64,000 nucleotides of DNA, from contig NZ_VDUX01000004.1 of the NCBI RefSeq assembly GCF_008039565.1, positions 310,001 through 374,000 of the forward strand, in the 5' to 3' direction. The notes under the pieces are model-generated. The model was not told where the DNA came from, searched no databases, and saw nothing but the letters and a program-made list of their open reading frames with translations. Both the position numbers and the translations under genes were made by a program. The DNA comes from Aeromicrobium terrae (GTDB lineage Bacteria > Actinomycetota > Actinomycetes > Propionibacteriales > Nocardioidaceae). Of the stretch, positions 27,557 to 37,024 are shown one piece after another; within the stretch, counting starts at the first letter, position 1; the number at the start of each line of letters is the position of its first letter.

Positions 27557-28363
27557 TCACTCCTTGAAGGTGACGGTCAGGGGTGCGAACCCGCTGATGG
27601 ACGCCGTGACGCGGTCCCCCGCGGCGAACGGCACGAAGGGCCCGAGGGCCCCGGACAGGATCAGGTGGCCCGCACGCAGCGGGTCGCCGAAGCGCGCGGC
27701 CTGGACGGCGAGCCAGCGCAGCGCCTCGAGCGGGTCGCCGAGGCAGGCGGCGCCGGTGCCGGCGGAGCGCTCCTCGTCGTTGATGGTCAGGCTCATCACC
27801 ACGTCGCGCGGCTCGATCTCGCTCAGCGGGAGGCCGTCGTCGCCCACGACGAACAGCCCGCTCGACGCGTTGTCGGCGACCGTGTCCGTGAACTCGATGT
27901 CCCAGTCCTGGATCCGGCTGTCGACGATCTCCAGCGCCGGGATCGCCACGTCGACAGCGTCGCGGACGAAGTCGAGGGTGATCTGCTCCTCCGGCACGTC
28001 GATGTCGCGGCCGAGCCGGAACGCGACCTCGGCCTCGACCCGCGGCTGCAGGAGCGTGCGCATCGAGATCGGGTCGTCGTGGCTGACGTCCATGTCGTCG
28101 AGCAGGTAGCCGAAGTCGGGCTGGTCGACGCCGAGCTGGTTCTGCACCGCCTCCGACGTCGCGCCGATCTTGCGACCGACGACGGTGGCCCCGCCGGCGA
28201 GCCGCATCTGGACCAGCCCCTGCTGCACGGCGTAGGCCCCCTGGAGGTCGTCCGTGGAGATCAGGTCGCGCACGGCCGCGCACGGCACCCGGGTCTCCAG
28301 AGCGGTCGCGAGCCGCTCGGTGGCCGCAGCGATGGCCGCGGCATCGGCCGTGGAGGAGGTCAC
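27557..28363 (-). CDS. hsaE: 2-hydroxypenta-2,4-dienoate hydratase
   Basis: This 268-residue hydratase adds water to the 2-hydroxyhexadienoate released by HsaD. It belongs to the MhpD/BphH group, with GRKIGATSEAVQNQLGVDQPDFG, RVEAEVAFRLGRD, and the C-terminal GALGPFVPFAAGD. The start is GTG at 28363; TAGTAT lies six bases before it, so the transcript is probably leaderless. The KstR box at 28374-28387 overlaps that -10 and is shared with divergent kstD. Confidence 0.94.
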   Translation of the reverse strand: MTSSTADAAAIAAATERLATALETRVPCAAVRDLISTDDLQGAYAVQQGLVQMRLAGGATVVGRKIGATSEAVQNQLGVDQPDFGYLLDDMDVSHDDPISMRTLLQPRVEAEVAFRLGRDIDVPEEQITLDFVRDAVDVAIPALEIVDSRIQDWDIEFTDTVADNASSGLFVVGDDGLPLSEIEPRDVVMSLTINDEERSAGTGAACLGDPLEALRWLAVQAARFGDPLRAGHLILSGALGPFVPFAAGDRVTASISGFAPLTVTFKE

Positions 28364-28373
28364 CGCGCCATAC

Positions 28374-28387
28374 TAGAACCTGTTACA
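28374..28387. promoter_or_regulatory. KstR operator between hsaEGF and kstD
   Basis: TAGAAC-CT-GTTACA fits TnnAACnnGTTnnA. It overlaps the minus-strand -10 box of hsaE (28370-28375) and lies 47 bases upstream of the kstD ATG, so one site can control both directions, as in M. tuberculosis. Confidence 0.85.
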
Positions 28388-28433
28388 GTTTTGCGGAAGT
28401 CAGCACCCTGCCGACCGCGTCATCGGAGGCCAG

Positions 28434-30107
28434 ATGGAAGACACGCACGACGTCGTCGTCGTGGGGGCCGGCGGGGCGGGGATGACCGCCGCGCTCGCCT
28501 GCGCGAACCACGGGCTCGACACCGTCCTGATCGAGAAGAGCCCGTACTTCGGCGGCTCGACGGCTCGGTCCGGCGGCGGCGTGTGGATCCCCGGCAACCG
28601 GGCGCTCCGCGAGGCCGGTCAGGTCGATCCCGACGACGCCGAGCAGTCGCGTCGGTACCTCGAGGCGATCGTCGGCGACGTGGTGCCGAAGGAGCGCCGC
28701 GAGACGTTCCTGAACCGCGGCCCCGAGGTCATCGACTTCCTGATGGATCACACGCCAGTGCGCCTGCGCTGGGTGCCGGAGTACTCCGACTACCTGCCCG
28801 AGCAGCCCGGCGGACGCCCGCGCGGCCGCAGCGTCGAACCGATCCCGATGGACGGCCGCATCATCGGTGACGAGCTCGAGCGGCTCTGCCCGCCGTACAC
28901 GAAGGCGCCGGCCAACCTCGTCGTCACGCAGGCCGACTTCCGCAAGATCAGCCTCGGCCTCCGCACGATCCGCGGCCCGATCACGATGATGCGCGTCGTG
29001 CTGAAGCGGCTGCTCGACACGTTCCGCGGCCGCCGCATGTACGCCATGGGCAACGCCCTCTCGATCAGCCTGCGCAAGGGGCTCATGGACGCCGGCGTGC
29101 CGGTGCTCTACGAGACCGAGCTGACCGGGCTGGTCGTCGAGAACGGCCGCGTCGTCGGCGTCCGCGCCGACCGCAGTATTGATGGAGGGGGAAGCGAGGA
29201 GGTCGTCATCCGCGCCAGCAAGGGCGTCATCCTCGGCGCCGGCGGGTTCGAGAAGAGCGACGCCCTGCGCGAGAAGCACCTCCCGCAGCCCACCGACGCC
29301 GCCTGGAGCACCGCCGCTGCCAGCAACACCGGTGGGGGCATCGAGGCCGGCGTCGCGATCGGCGCCGCCACCGACCTGATGGACGACGCGTGGTGGGGCC
29401 CGACGATCCCGCTGCCGTCCGGCCCGTGGTTCTGCCTGGCCGAGCGCAACCTGCCCGGCTCGATCATCGTGAACTCCGCCGGTCGGCGGTTCATGAACGA
29501 GGCGCTCCCGTACGTCGAGGCCACCCACGCGATCTACGCGGGCGAGGCCACCGGCGTCTCGCACGTGCCGGCCTGGATGGTCATCGACCAGCGCTACCGG
29601 AACCGCTACCTGTTCGCCGGGCTCGGGCCGCGGCAGCCGTTCCCCGGTCGCTGGTACAAGTCCGGCGTGGTCCAGAAGGCGGGCACGCTCGCCGAGCTCG
29701 CCGCGAAGATCGACGTCCCGGCCGACGCGCTCGAGGAGACCGTGCGCCGGTTCAACGGCTTCGCCGAGTCCGGCGTCGACGAGGATTTCCACCGCGGCGA
29801 GAGCGCGTACGACCGTTACTACGCCGATCCGCGCGTGAAGCCCAACCCGTCGCTGCACCGCATCGACAAGGGCCCGTTCTACGCGGTGAAGATCGTGCCG
29901 GGCGACCTCGGCACGAAGGGTGGGATCGTCACCGACGAGCGCGGCCGGGCGCTGCGTCCCGACGGCTCGGTGATCGACGGCCTGTACGCCGCGGGCAACT
30001 GCTCGTCGGCCGTCATGGGCCACACCTACGCCGGGCCCGGCGCCACCATCGGGCCGGCGATCACGTTCGGCTACCTGGCAGCAGAGGACATCGCGCATGC
30101 CGATTGA
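28434..30107 (+). CDS. kstD: 3-ketosteroid delta-1-dehydrogenase
   Basis: The 557-residue FAD enzyme introduces the C1-C2 double bond in ring A of 3-ketosteroids, the step that together with 9-alpha-hydroxylation opens ring B. It has the FAD Rossmann motif VVVGAGGAGMTAAL at residues 6-19, the SGGGVWIPGN loop, and the C-terminal YAAGNCSSAVMGHTYAGPG with the catalytic Tyr and adjacent Gly of KstD enzymes. The ATG at 28434 follows GGAGG at good spacing. Overlaps the MaoC gene by 11 bases; the pair corresponds to Rv3537-Rv3538. Its re-oxidation by O2 may release hydrogen peroxide. Confidence 0.95.
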   Translation: MEDTHDVVVVGAGGAGMTAALACANHGLDTVLIEKSPYFGGSTARSGGGVWIPGNRALREAGQVDPDDAEQSRRYLEAIVGDVVPKERRETFLNRGPEVIDFLMDHTPVRLRWVPEYSDYLPEQPGGRPRGRSVEPIPMDGRIIGDELERLCPPYTKAPANLVVTQADFRKISLGLRTIRGPITMMRVVLKRLLDTFRGRRMYAMGNALSISLRKGLMDAGVPVLYETELTGLVVENGRVVGVRADRSIDGGGSEEVVIRASKGVILGAGGFEKSDALREKHLPQPTDAAWSTAAASNTGGGIEAGVAIGAATDLMDDAWWGPTIPLPSGPWFCLAERNLPGSIIVNSAGRRFMNEALPYVEATHAIYAGEATGVSHVPAWMVIDQRYRNRYLFAGLGPRQPFPGRWYKSGVVQKAGTLAELAAKIDVPADALEETVRRFNGFAESGVDEDFHRGESAYDRYYADPRVKPNPSLHRIDKGPFYAVKIVPGDLGTKGGIVTDERGRALRPDGSVIDGLYAAGNCSSAVMGHTYAGPGATIGPAITFGYLAAEDIAHAD

Positions 30108-30939
30108 TCCCGACGTCGCGATCGGTGCCGAGGTGGGCACCCTCGAGTTCTCCTGGTCCAGCAGCGACGTGCTGCTGTACCACCTCGGCATCGGCGCGCA
30201 GGACCTCCGCTACACGCTGGAGACCGACCCCGGCTTCCAAGTGCTGCCGAGCTTCGCGGTCGTCGCGCCGACGTTCCACGCCACCGAGGCGCCGAGCCTC
30301 GACCTGCCCGGCTGCGACATCAACCTGGCCCAGGTCGTGCACGGCTCGCAGGAGGTGCAGGTCGCGTCGCCGCTGCCGCCGTCCGGATCGGCCAGCCTGA
30401 CCACGTCGATCGTCGACGTCTGGGACAAGGGCAAGGCCGCCGTCATCTGGCAGGAGGGCGTCGCCACCGACCCGAGCGGCACCGAGCTGTGGCGCGTGCG
30501 GTCGTCGATCTTCGTGAAGGGTGAGGGCGGCTGGGGCGGTGACCGCGGCGAGAGCACATCGGTCCCGGCGCCGGAGCGCGCTCCCGACGCGTCGATGACG
30601 TACGACGTGCGCCCGGAGCAGGCGCTGCTCTACCGCTTGAGCGGCGACCGCAACCCGCTGCACGCCGATCCGGAGTTCGCGAAGCTCGCCGGGTTCCCCG
30701 CGCCGATCCTGCACGGCTTGTGCACCTGGGGCATCGTCCTGCGCGAGGTGACGGACACCCTGCTGGGCGGCGACGCCACCGCGGTCGCCGGCTTCAAGGG
30801 CCGCTTCACCGGCGTCGTCTTCCCCGGCGAGACGCTCACCGTGAACGCCTGGGACGAGCCGGACGGCATCGCCGTCGCCGCGACCGTCGGCGACGGCGAC
30901 CGCCCCGCCCTCTCCGACTGCCTCGTCACCCGCCGCTGA
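30097..30939 (+). CDS. chsH3: MaoC-like double hot-dog enoyl-CoA hydratase (Rv3538/Hsd4B type)
   Basis: The 280-residue protein has an N-terminal hot-dog half and a C-terminal half with the R-hydratase 2 motif: YRLSGDRNPLHADPEFAKL (catalytic Asp and His) and FPAPILHGLCTWG. It resembles the hydratase half of peroxisomal multifunctional enzyme 2, and by position next to kstD it corresponds to M. tuberculosis Rv3538, which hydrates an enoyl-CoA in sterol side-chain beta-oxidation. The start overlaps kstD by 11 bases. The exact chain length acted on is not deducible here. Confidence 0.88.
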   Translation: MPIDPDVAIGAEVGTLEFSWSSSDVLLYHLGIGAQDLRYTLETDPGFQVLPSFAVVAPTFHATEAPSLDLPGCDINLAQVVHGSQEVQVASPLPPSGSASLTTSIVDVWDKGKAAVIWQEGVATDPSGTELWRVRSSIFVKGEGGWGGDRGESTSVPAPERAPDASMTYDVRPEQALLYRLSGDRNPLHADPEFAKLAGFPAPILHGLCTWGIVLREVTDTLLGGDATAVAGFKGRFTGVVFPGETLTVNAWDEPDGIAVAATVGDGDRPALSDCLVTRR

Positions 30940-30946
30940 CGGACTC

Positions 30947-31056
30947 GGTGGTCGAGTGCCCCCGCGAGCGCCAGCGAGCTGGGGGTGTAACGAGACCACC
31001 AGACGTGATCTCGATACACCTGCTCGCAGAGCTCGCAGGCACTCGATCACCGAGGG
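30947..31056. repeat. dispersed palindromic repeat, family 1, copy A
   Basis: Two inverted modules: GGTGGTCGAGT facing ACGAGACCACC (30947-31000), then TGATCTCGATACACC facing GCACTCGATCACC (to about 31054). Inner arms CCCCC/GGGGG surround a GCGAGCGCCAGCGAGC loop. Copies B (31696) and C (40158) follow the same plan. It lies between chsH3 and the methyltransferase gene. Confidence 0.8.
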
Positions 31057-31092
31057 CTTCCTCCCGTCGGAGGCCACGCCTAGGTTCGGGGG

Positions 31093-31686
31093 ATGAGCTC
31101 CGAGCCGACCCAGCACACCATCGCGTCGTACGAGGCGATCGTCGACGACTACGCGGAGGAGACTGCGGGGCCCGCCGTCCTCGCCAGCGGACTGACCGCG
31201 CTGGCCGAGGCCGTGCCGGGGGGCCACGCCCTGGAGGTCGGGTCCGGCCCGGGCTGGGACGCCGACGTGCTGGAGGAGGCTGGACTTACCGTCCGCCGCA
31301 CCGACCTGACCGAGGGGTTCATCCGGTTCCAGCGCGACCGCGGCAAGCAGGTCGACCGGCTCGACGTCGTCGCCGACGACCTCGGCGGTCCGTACGACGC
31401 CGTCATGGCGCTGCATGTCCTGCAGCACGTGCCGACCGTCGAGCTGCCGGCCGTGCTGGCCAAGGTCGCCGGAGCCCTGCGGCCGGACGGCTGCTTCCTC
31501 GTCTCCATCCCGCGCGGCGAGGGCGAGGGGTGGGAGACCGGCGAGTCCGGCAGCCGGTACTACCGCGCGCTGCACACCAAGGACGAGCTGCTCGGCCTGC
31601 TCCGCGACGCGGGCCTCGAGCCGGAGTGGACCGACCAGGCGCTTGACGAGGAGTCCGGCTGGCTCTGCGTGCTGGCCCGCCGCTGA
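31093..31686 (+). CDS. class I SAM-dependent methyltransferase
   Basis: The 197-residue protein has motif I ALEVGSGPGWDADVLEEAG (residues about 50-68), the following acidic position, and VMALHVLQHVP for motif IV. The C-terminal LGLLRDAGLEPEWT is typical of small-molecule methyltransferases; substrate unknown. TAGGTT lies six bases before the ATG, suggesting its own leaderless promoter. It is flanked on both sides by direct copies of the family 1 repeat, and M. tuberculosis has no such gene at this place, so it may be a late insertion into the steroid region. Confidence 0.82.
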   Translation: MSSEPTQHTIASYEAIVDDYAEETAGPAVLASGLTALAEAVPGGHALEVGSGPGWDADVLEEAGLTVRRTDLTEGFIRFQRDRGKQVDRLDVVADDLGGPYDAVMALHVLQHVPTVELPAVLAKVAGALRPDGCFLVSIPRGEGEGWETGESGSRYYRALHTKDELLGLLRDAGLEPEWTDQALDEESGWLCVLARR

Positions 31687-31695
31687 CCTAACCCC

Positions 31696-31804
31696 GGTGG
31701 TCGAGTGCCTCCGCGAGCGCCAGCGAGCTGGAGGTGTATCGAGACCACCTGTTGACGTGGTCTCGATACGCCGCTCGTTCCTCGCGGCTACTCGACCACC
31801 GAGG
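31696..31804. repeat. dispersed palindromic repeat, family 1, copy B
   Basis: Same two-module structure as copy A and in the same orientation. In the inner stem CCCCC/GGGGG of copy A is CCTCC/GGAGG here, a paired change that keeps base pairing. It fills most of the gap between the methyltransferase and furA and ends 11 bases before the FurA box. Confidence 0.85.
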
Positions 31805-31814
31805 GTGGCGTGCA

Positions 31815-31847
31815 TTTCTTGACTCGTTCAGGAAAAGCAGGCAAGGT
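31815..31847 (+). promoter_or_regulatory. furA promoter with FurA autoregulatory box
   Basis: TTGACT at 31819-31824 and CAAGGT at 31842-31847 are spaced by 17 bases, and the -10 lies seven bases before the furA ATG. The sequence TTTCTTGACT followed by TTCAGGAAAAG resembles the conserved AT-rich element over the mycobacterial furA promoter to which FurA binds. The layout predicts an autoregulated, leaderless furA-katG transcript. Confidence 0.7.
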
Positions 31848-31854
31848 CGGAGGC

Positions 31855-34499
<2,645 letters not shown>

Positions 34500-34516
34500 C
34501 CGGGCCCACGCTGAGC

Positions 34517-34563
34517 GTGACGTTTTCGCCCGGATTTTCCGAATTTCCGGGCGAAAACGTCAC
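34517..34563. terminator. strong bidirectional hairpin between katG and ltp2
   Basis: A perfect 18-base inverted repeat (34517-34534 and 34546-34563) with an 11-base AT-rich loop lies 17 bases after katG and 20 bases after the convergent ltp2 stop. GTTTTC and GAAAAC in the arms provide short T runs for either strand. Confidence 0.8.
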
Positions 34564-34583
34564 TGCCAGCGAGCACGGCCGGC

Positions 34584-35747
34584 CTAGGTGCCGAGGATGA
34601 GACCCGACGTGGGGACGCCGGTGCCGGCTGTGACCAAGACATGGCGGGCGCCGGCGACCTGGTTCACGGACGTGCCGCGGACCTGGCGGACCGCCTCGGC
34701 GATGCCGTTCATGCCGTGGATGTAGGCCTCGCCGAGCTGGCCGCCGTGCGTGTTCAGCGGGAGGCGGCCACCGATCTCGATGGCGCCGTCGGCGATGAAG
34801 TCCTTCGCCTCGCCCGTGGCGCAGAACCCGAGCTCCTCGAGCTGCATGAGGACGTACGGGGTGAAGTGGTCGTAGAGGACGGCGGTGTCGATGTCGTCGG
34901 GCGAGAGGCCGGACTGGCGCCACAGCTCGCGACCGACGACGCCGATCTCGGGGATGCCGAGGTCGTCGCGGAAGTACGACGTCATCACGAACTGGTCGGG
35001 CGCGCTGCCCTGAGCGGCCGCGACGATCGGGACCGCGCCGGCCTTCAGGTCGCGGGCTCGCTCGGTGGACGTGACGACGATGGCCACGCCACCGTCGCTC
35101 TCCTGACAGCAGTCGAGCAGGCGCAGCGGGTCGGCGATCATCCGCGACGACTGGTGGTCCTCCAGCGTGATCGGCTTCTCGTAGAAGAAGGCGTTCGGGT
35201 TGGTGGCAGCGTGTCGGCGGTCGGCCACGGCGACCCGGCCGAAGTCCTCCGACGTCGCGCCGTACTCGTGCATGTAGCGGCGGGCCTGCATCGCGACGGT
35301 CGCGGCCGGCGTCGACAGGCCGTACGGGTAGGTCCAGGCGTTGTCGAGGCCGTTGGTGTTGGCCTGCGCCGCGGCAGCGCCCTGCACCTGGCCGAACCGG
35401 TGGCCGGAGCGCTCGTTGAAGCCGCGGTACGCGACGACGACGTCGGCCACGCCGGTGGCGACGGCCATCGCCGCCTGCTGCACCGTGCCGCACGCCGCGC
35501 CGCCGCCGTAGTTGATCCGGCTGAAGAACCGCAGCTCGCCCATCCCGAGCTCGCGGGCCAGGGCGATCTCCGCGGTGGAGTCCATCGTGAACGTGGTGAG
35601 CCCGTCGACGTCCGACGCCTCGAGGCCCGCGTCGGCCAGCGCGGCGAGCGTCGCCTCCGCGGACAACTGGAGCTCGGACCGGCCGGACTCCTTGGAGAAC
35701 TCGGTCGCACCGATGCCGGCGATCGCCGCCACGCCACTGAGGCTCAT
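34584..35747 (-). CDS. ltp2: side-chain retro-aldolase, lipid-transfer protein/thiolase-like
   Basis: The 387-residue protein is a thiolase-fold SCP-x/Ltp protein: GIGATEFSKESGRSELQLSAE at the start, NYGGGAACGTVQQAAMAVATG in the middle and PLNTHGGQLGEAYIHGMNGI near the end. In M. tuberculosis Ltp2 (Rv3540c) with ChsH2 cleaves the 17-hydroxy-3-oxo-pregnene-carboxyl-CoA intermediate into propionyl-CoA and a 17-ketosteroid. It overlaps the chsH2-chsH1 fusion by four bases; by family, the DUF35 domain of that protein binds Ltp2. It is the last gene of the side-chain operon. Confidence 0.92.
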   Translation of the reverse strand: MSLSGVAAIAGIGATEFSKESGRSELQLSAEATLAALADAGLEASDVDGLTTFTMDSTAEIALARELGMGELRFFSRINYGGGAACGTVQQAAMAVATGVADVVVAYRGFNERSGHRFGQVQGAAAAQANTNGLDNAWTYPYGLSTPAATVAMQARRYMHEYGATSEDFGRVAVADRRHAATNPNAFFYEKPITLEDHQSSRMIADPLRLLDCCQESDGGVAIVVTSTERARDLKAGAVPIVAAAQGSAPDQFVMTSYFRDDLGIPEIGVVGRELWRQSGLSPDDIDTAVLYDHFTPYVLMQLEELGFCATGEAKDFIADGAIEIGGRLPLNTHGGQLGEAYIHGMNGIAEAVRQVRGTSVNQVAGARHVLVTAGTGVPTSGLILGT

Positions 35748-37024
35748 CGACGCACCTCCAGCCTGGCGTTGACGTGGTTGCCGAGCGACACCCGCCCGGT
35801 CACGTCGATGGTGGTGACCCCGTCATCCTCGGACACGATCTCACCGGTGAACCGCAGCGTGTCGTACGGGTGGGCCGGGGCGCCGAGCCGCAACGCGCAC
35901 GAGAGCACCTGCGTCTGCGGTCCGGACCAGTCGGTCACGTACCGCTGCACGAGGCCGGTGGTGGTGAGGATGTTCAGGAAGATGTCCTTGCTGCCGTGCG
36001 ACTGCGCGAGGTCGCGGTCGTGGTGCACGTCCTGGAAGTCGCGCGTGGCCAGGGCCGTGGAGACCACGAGCGTCGGCGTGATGGGCAGCTCCCAGACCGG
36101 GAGGTCGGAGGCGGGCTCCGGCTCGGGCTCCGCCGGCGCCGTGCCGACCGGTCGCCACTGAGCGAGGGTGAGCTCATCGTCGATGCGGTCGAACCAGACC
36201 TCCATCGCGTCGCCGATCGCGACGCCGGCCGGGACCTCGCCAACCATCCGGACCCCCTCGTCGAGCTCGATCAGGGCGATGGTGAGCGGCAGCTGCTTGC
36301 CCGGCACCTGCGGGGCGTGGTGCTCCAGGAAGGAGTGGACCGCGCCTCGGCCCGACGCGACGACGTAGCCGCGGTCCATCGCGTGGCACGACGGGCACAC
36401 CGGTCCGGGCGGGTGCCGGAGCTCGCCGCACGCGTTGCACTTCTGGATGCGCAGCTCGCCGGCGGCGGTGCCCTCCCAGAAGAACGCCGAGTCGCGGTTC
36501 ACCATCGGCCGCACGAGCTTGGTCCGGTCGACGGTCGGCCGCCCGGTGCCCGGCTTGAACTTGAGCACCCGGAACAGCATCGTCGCGACCTCTTCACCGT
36601 CGACGGTCCAGGTGTTCCGCGTGGTGACGAAGTAGCCCTCGCCGACGCCGGTCTGCTTGGGGCCGACGACGTCGTCGAGCCGCGAGCTGATGCTCACCCG
36701 CTCGCCGGGGCGCAGGGTGCGGGCATAGGTCTGGTCGCAGTTGGTGCCGAGCACGGACGTGTAGCCGGCGTCGTCGAGCGCGACCATCGTGTCCCACAGC
36801 GGCTCGCCGGGCGGGCGCTCCGCGACGAGGCCGGGCATGGTCCACACCTGCGCCATCGCCGGCGGCGCCTCGCAGTCCGGACCCGGCTGCCAGCGCGGGT
36901 TGGTGTCGCCGATCGCCTCGGCCCAGTGGCGGATCATCGGCTCGTTGACCGGGTCAGCGCCCTCGCGGGCCTCGGCGTAGCCGCGAGCCTTGATCTCGTC
37001 GAACCGTTCTTGCAGGTCGCTCAT
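35744..37024 (-). CDS. chsH2-chsH1: fused enoyl-CoA hydratase ChsH2-ChsH1 (MaoC-DUF35-MaoC)
   Basis: The 426-residue protein joins what are two genes in M. tuberculosis (Rv3542c, Rv3541c). Residues 1-160 are a MaoC-like half (ChsH2 N-terminus), 172-290 a DUF35 domain with zinc Cys196, Cys199, Cys210 and Cys213, an EPEPEP linker follows near 297-305, and 310-426 is a MaoC half with Asp329 and His334 (RDFQDVHHDRD) at the ChsH1 catalytic positions. The protein hydrates the 3-oxo-pregna-dienoyl-CoA and, through DUF35, docks Ltp2. It overlaps both neighbours by four bases. Transcribed from the KstR-controlled promoter at 39.25 kb. Confidence 0.9.
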   Translation of the reverse strand: MSDLQERFDEIKARGYAEAREGADPVNEPMIRHWAEAIGDTNPRWQPGPDCEAPPAMAQVWTMPGLVAERPPGEPLWDTMVALDDAGYTSVLGTNCDQTYARTLRPGERVSISSRLDDVVGPKQTGVGEGYFVTTRNTWTVDGEEVATMLFRVLKFKPGTGRPTVDRTKLVRPMVNRDSAFFWEGTAAGELRIQKCNACGELRHPPGPVCPSCHAMDRGYVVASGRGAVHSFLEHHAPQVPGKQLPLTIALIELDEGVRMVGEVPAGVAIGDAMEVWFDRIDDELTLAQWRPVGTAPAEPEPEPASDLPVWELPITPTLVVSTALATRDFQDVHHDRDLAQSHGSKDIFLNILTTTGLVQRYVTDWSGPQTQVLSCALRLGAPAHPYDTLRFTGEIVSEDDGVTTIDVTGRVSLGNHVNARLEVRR

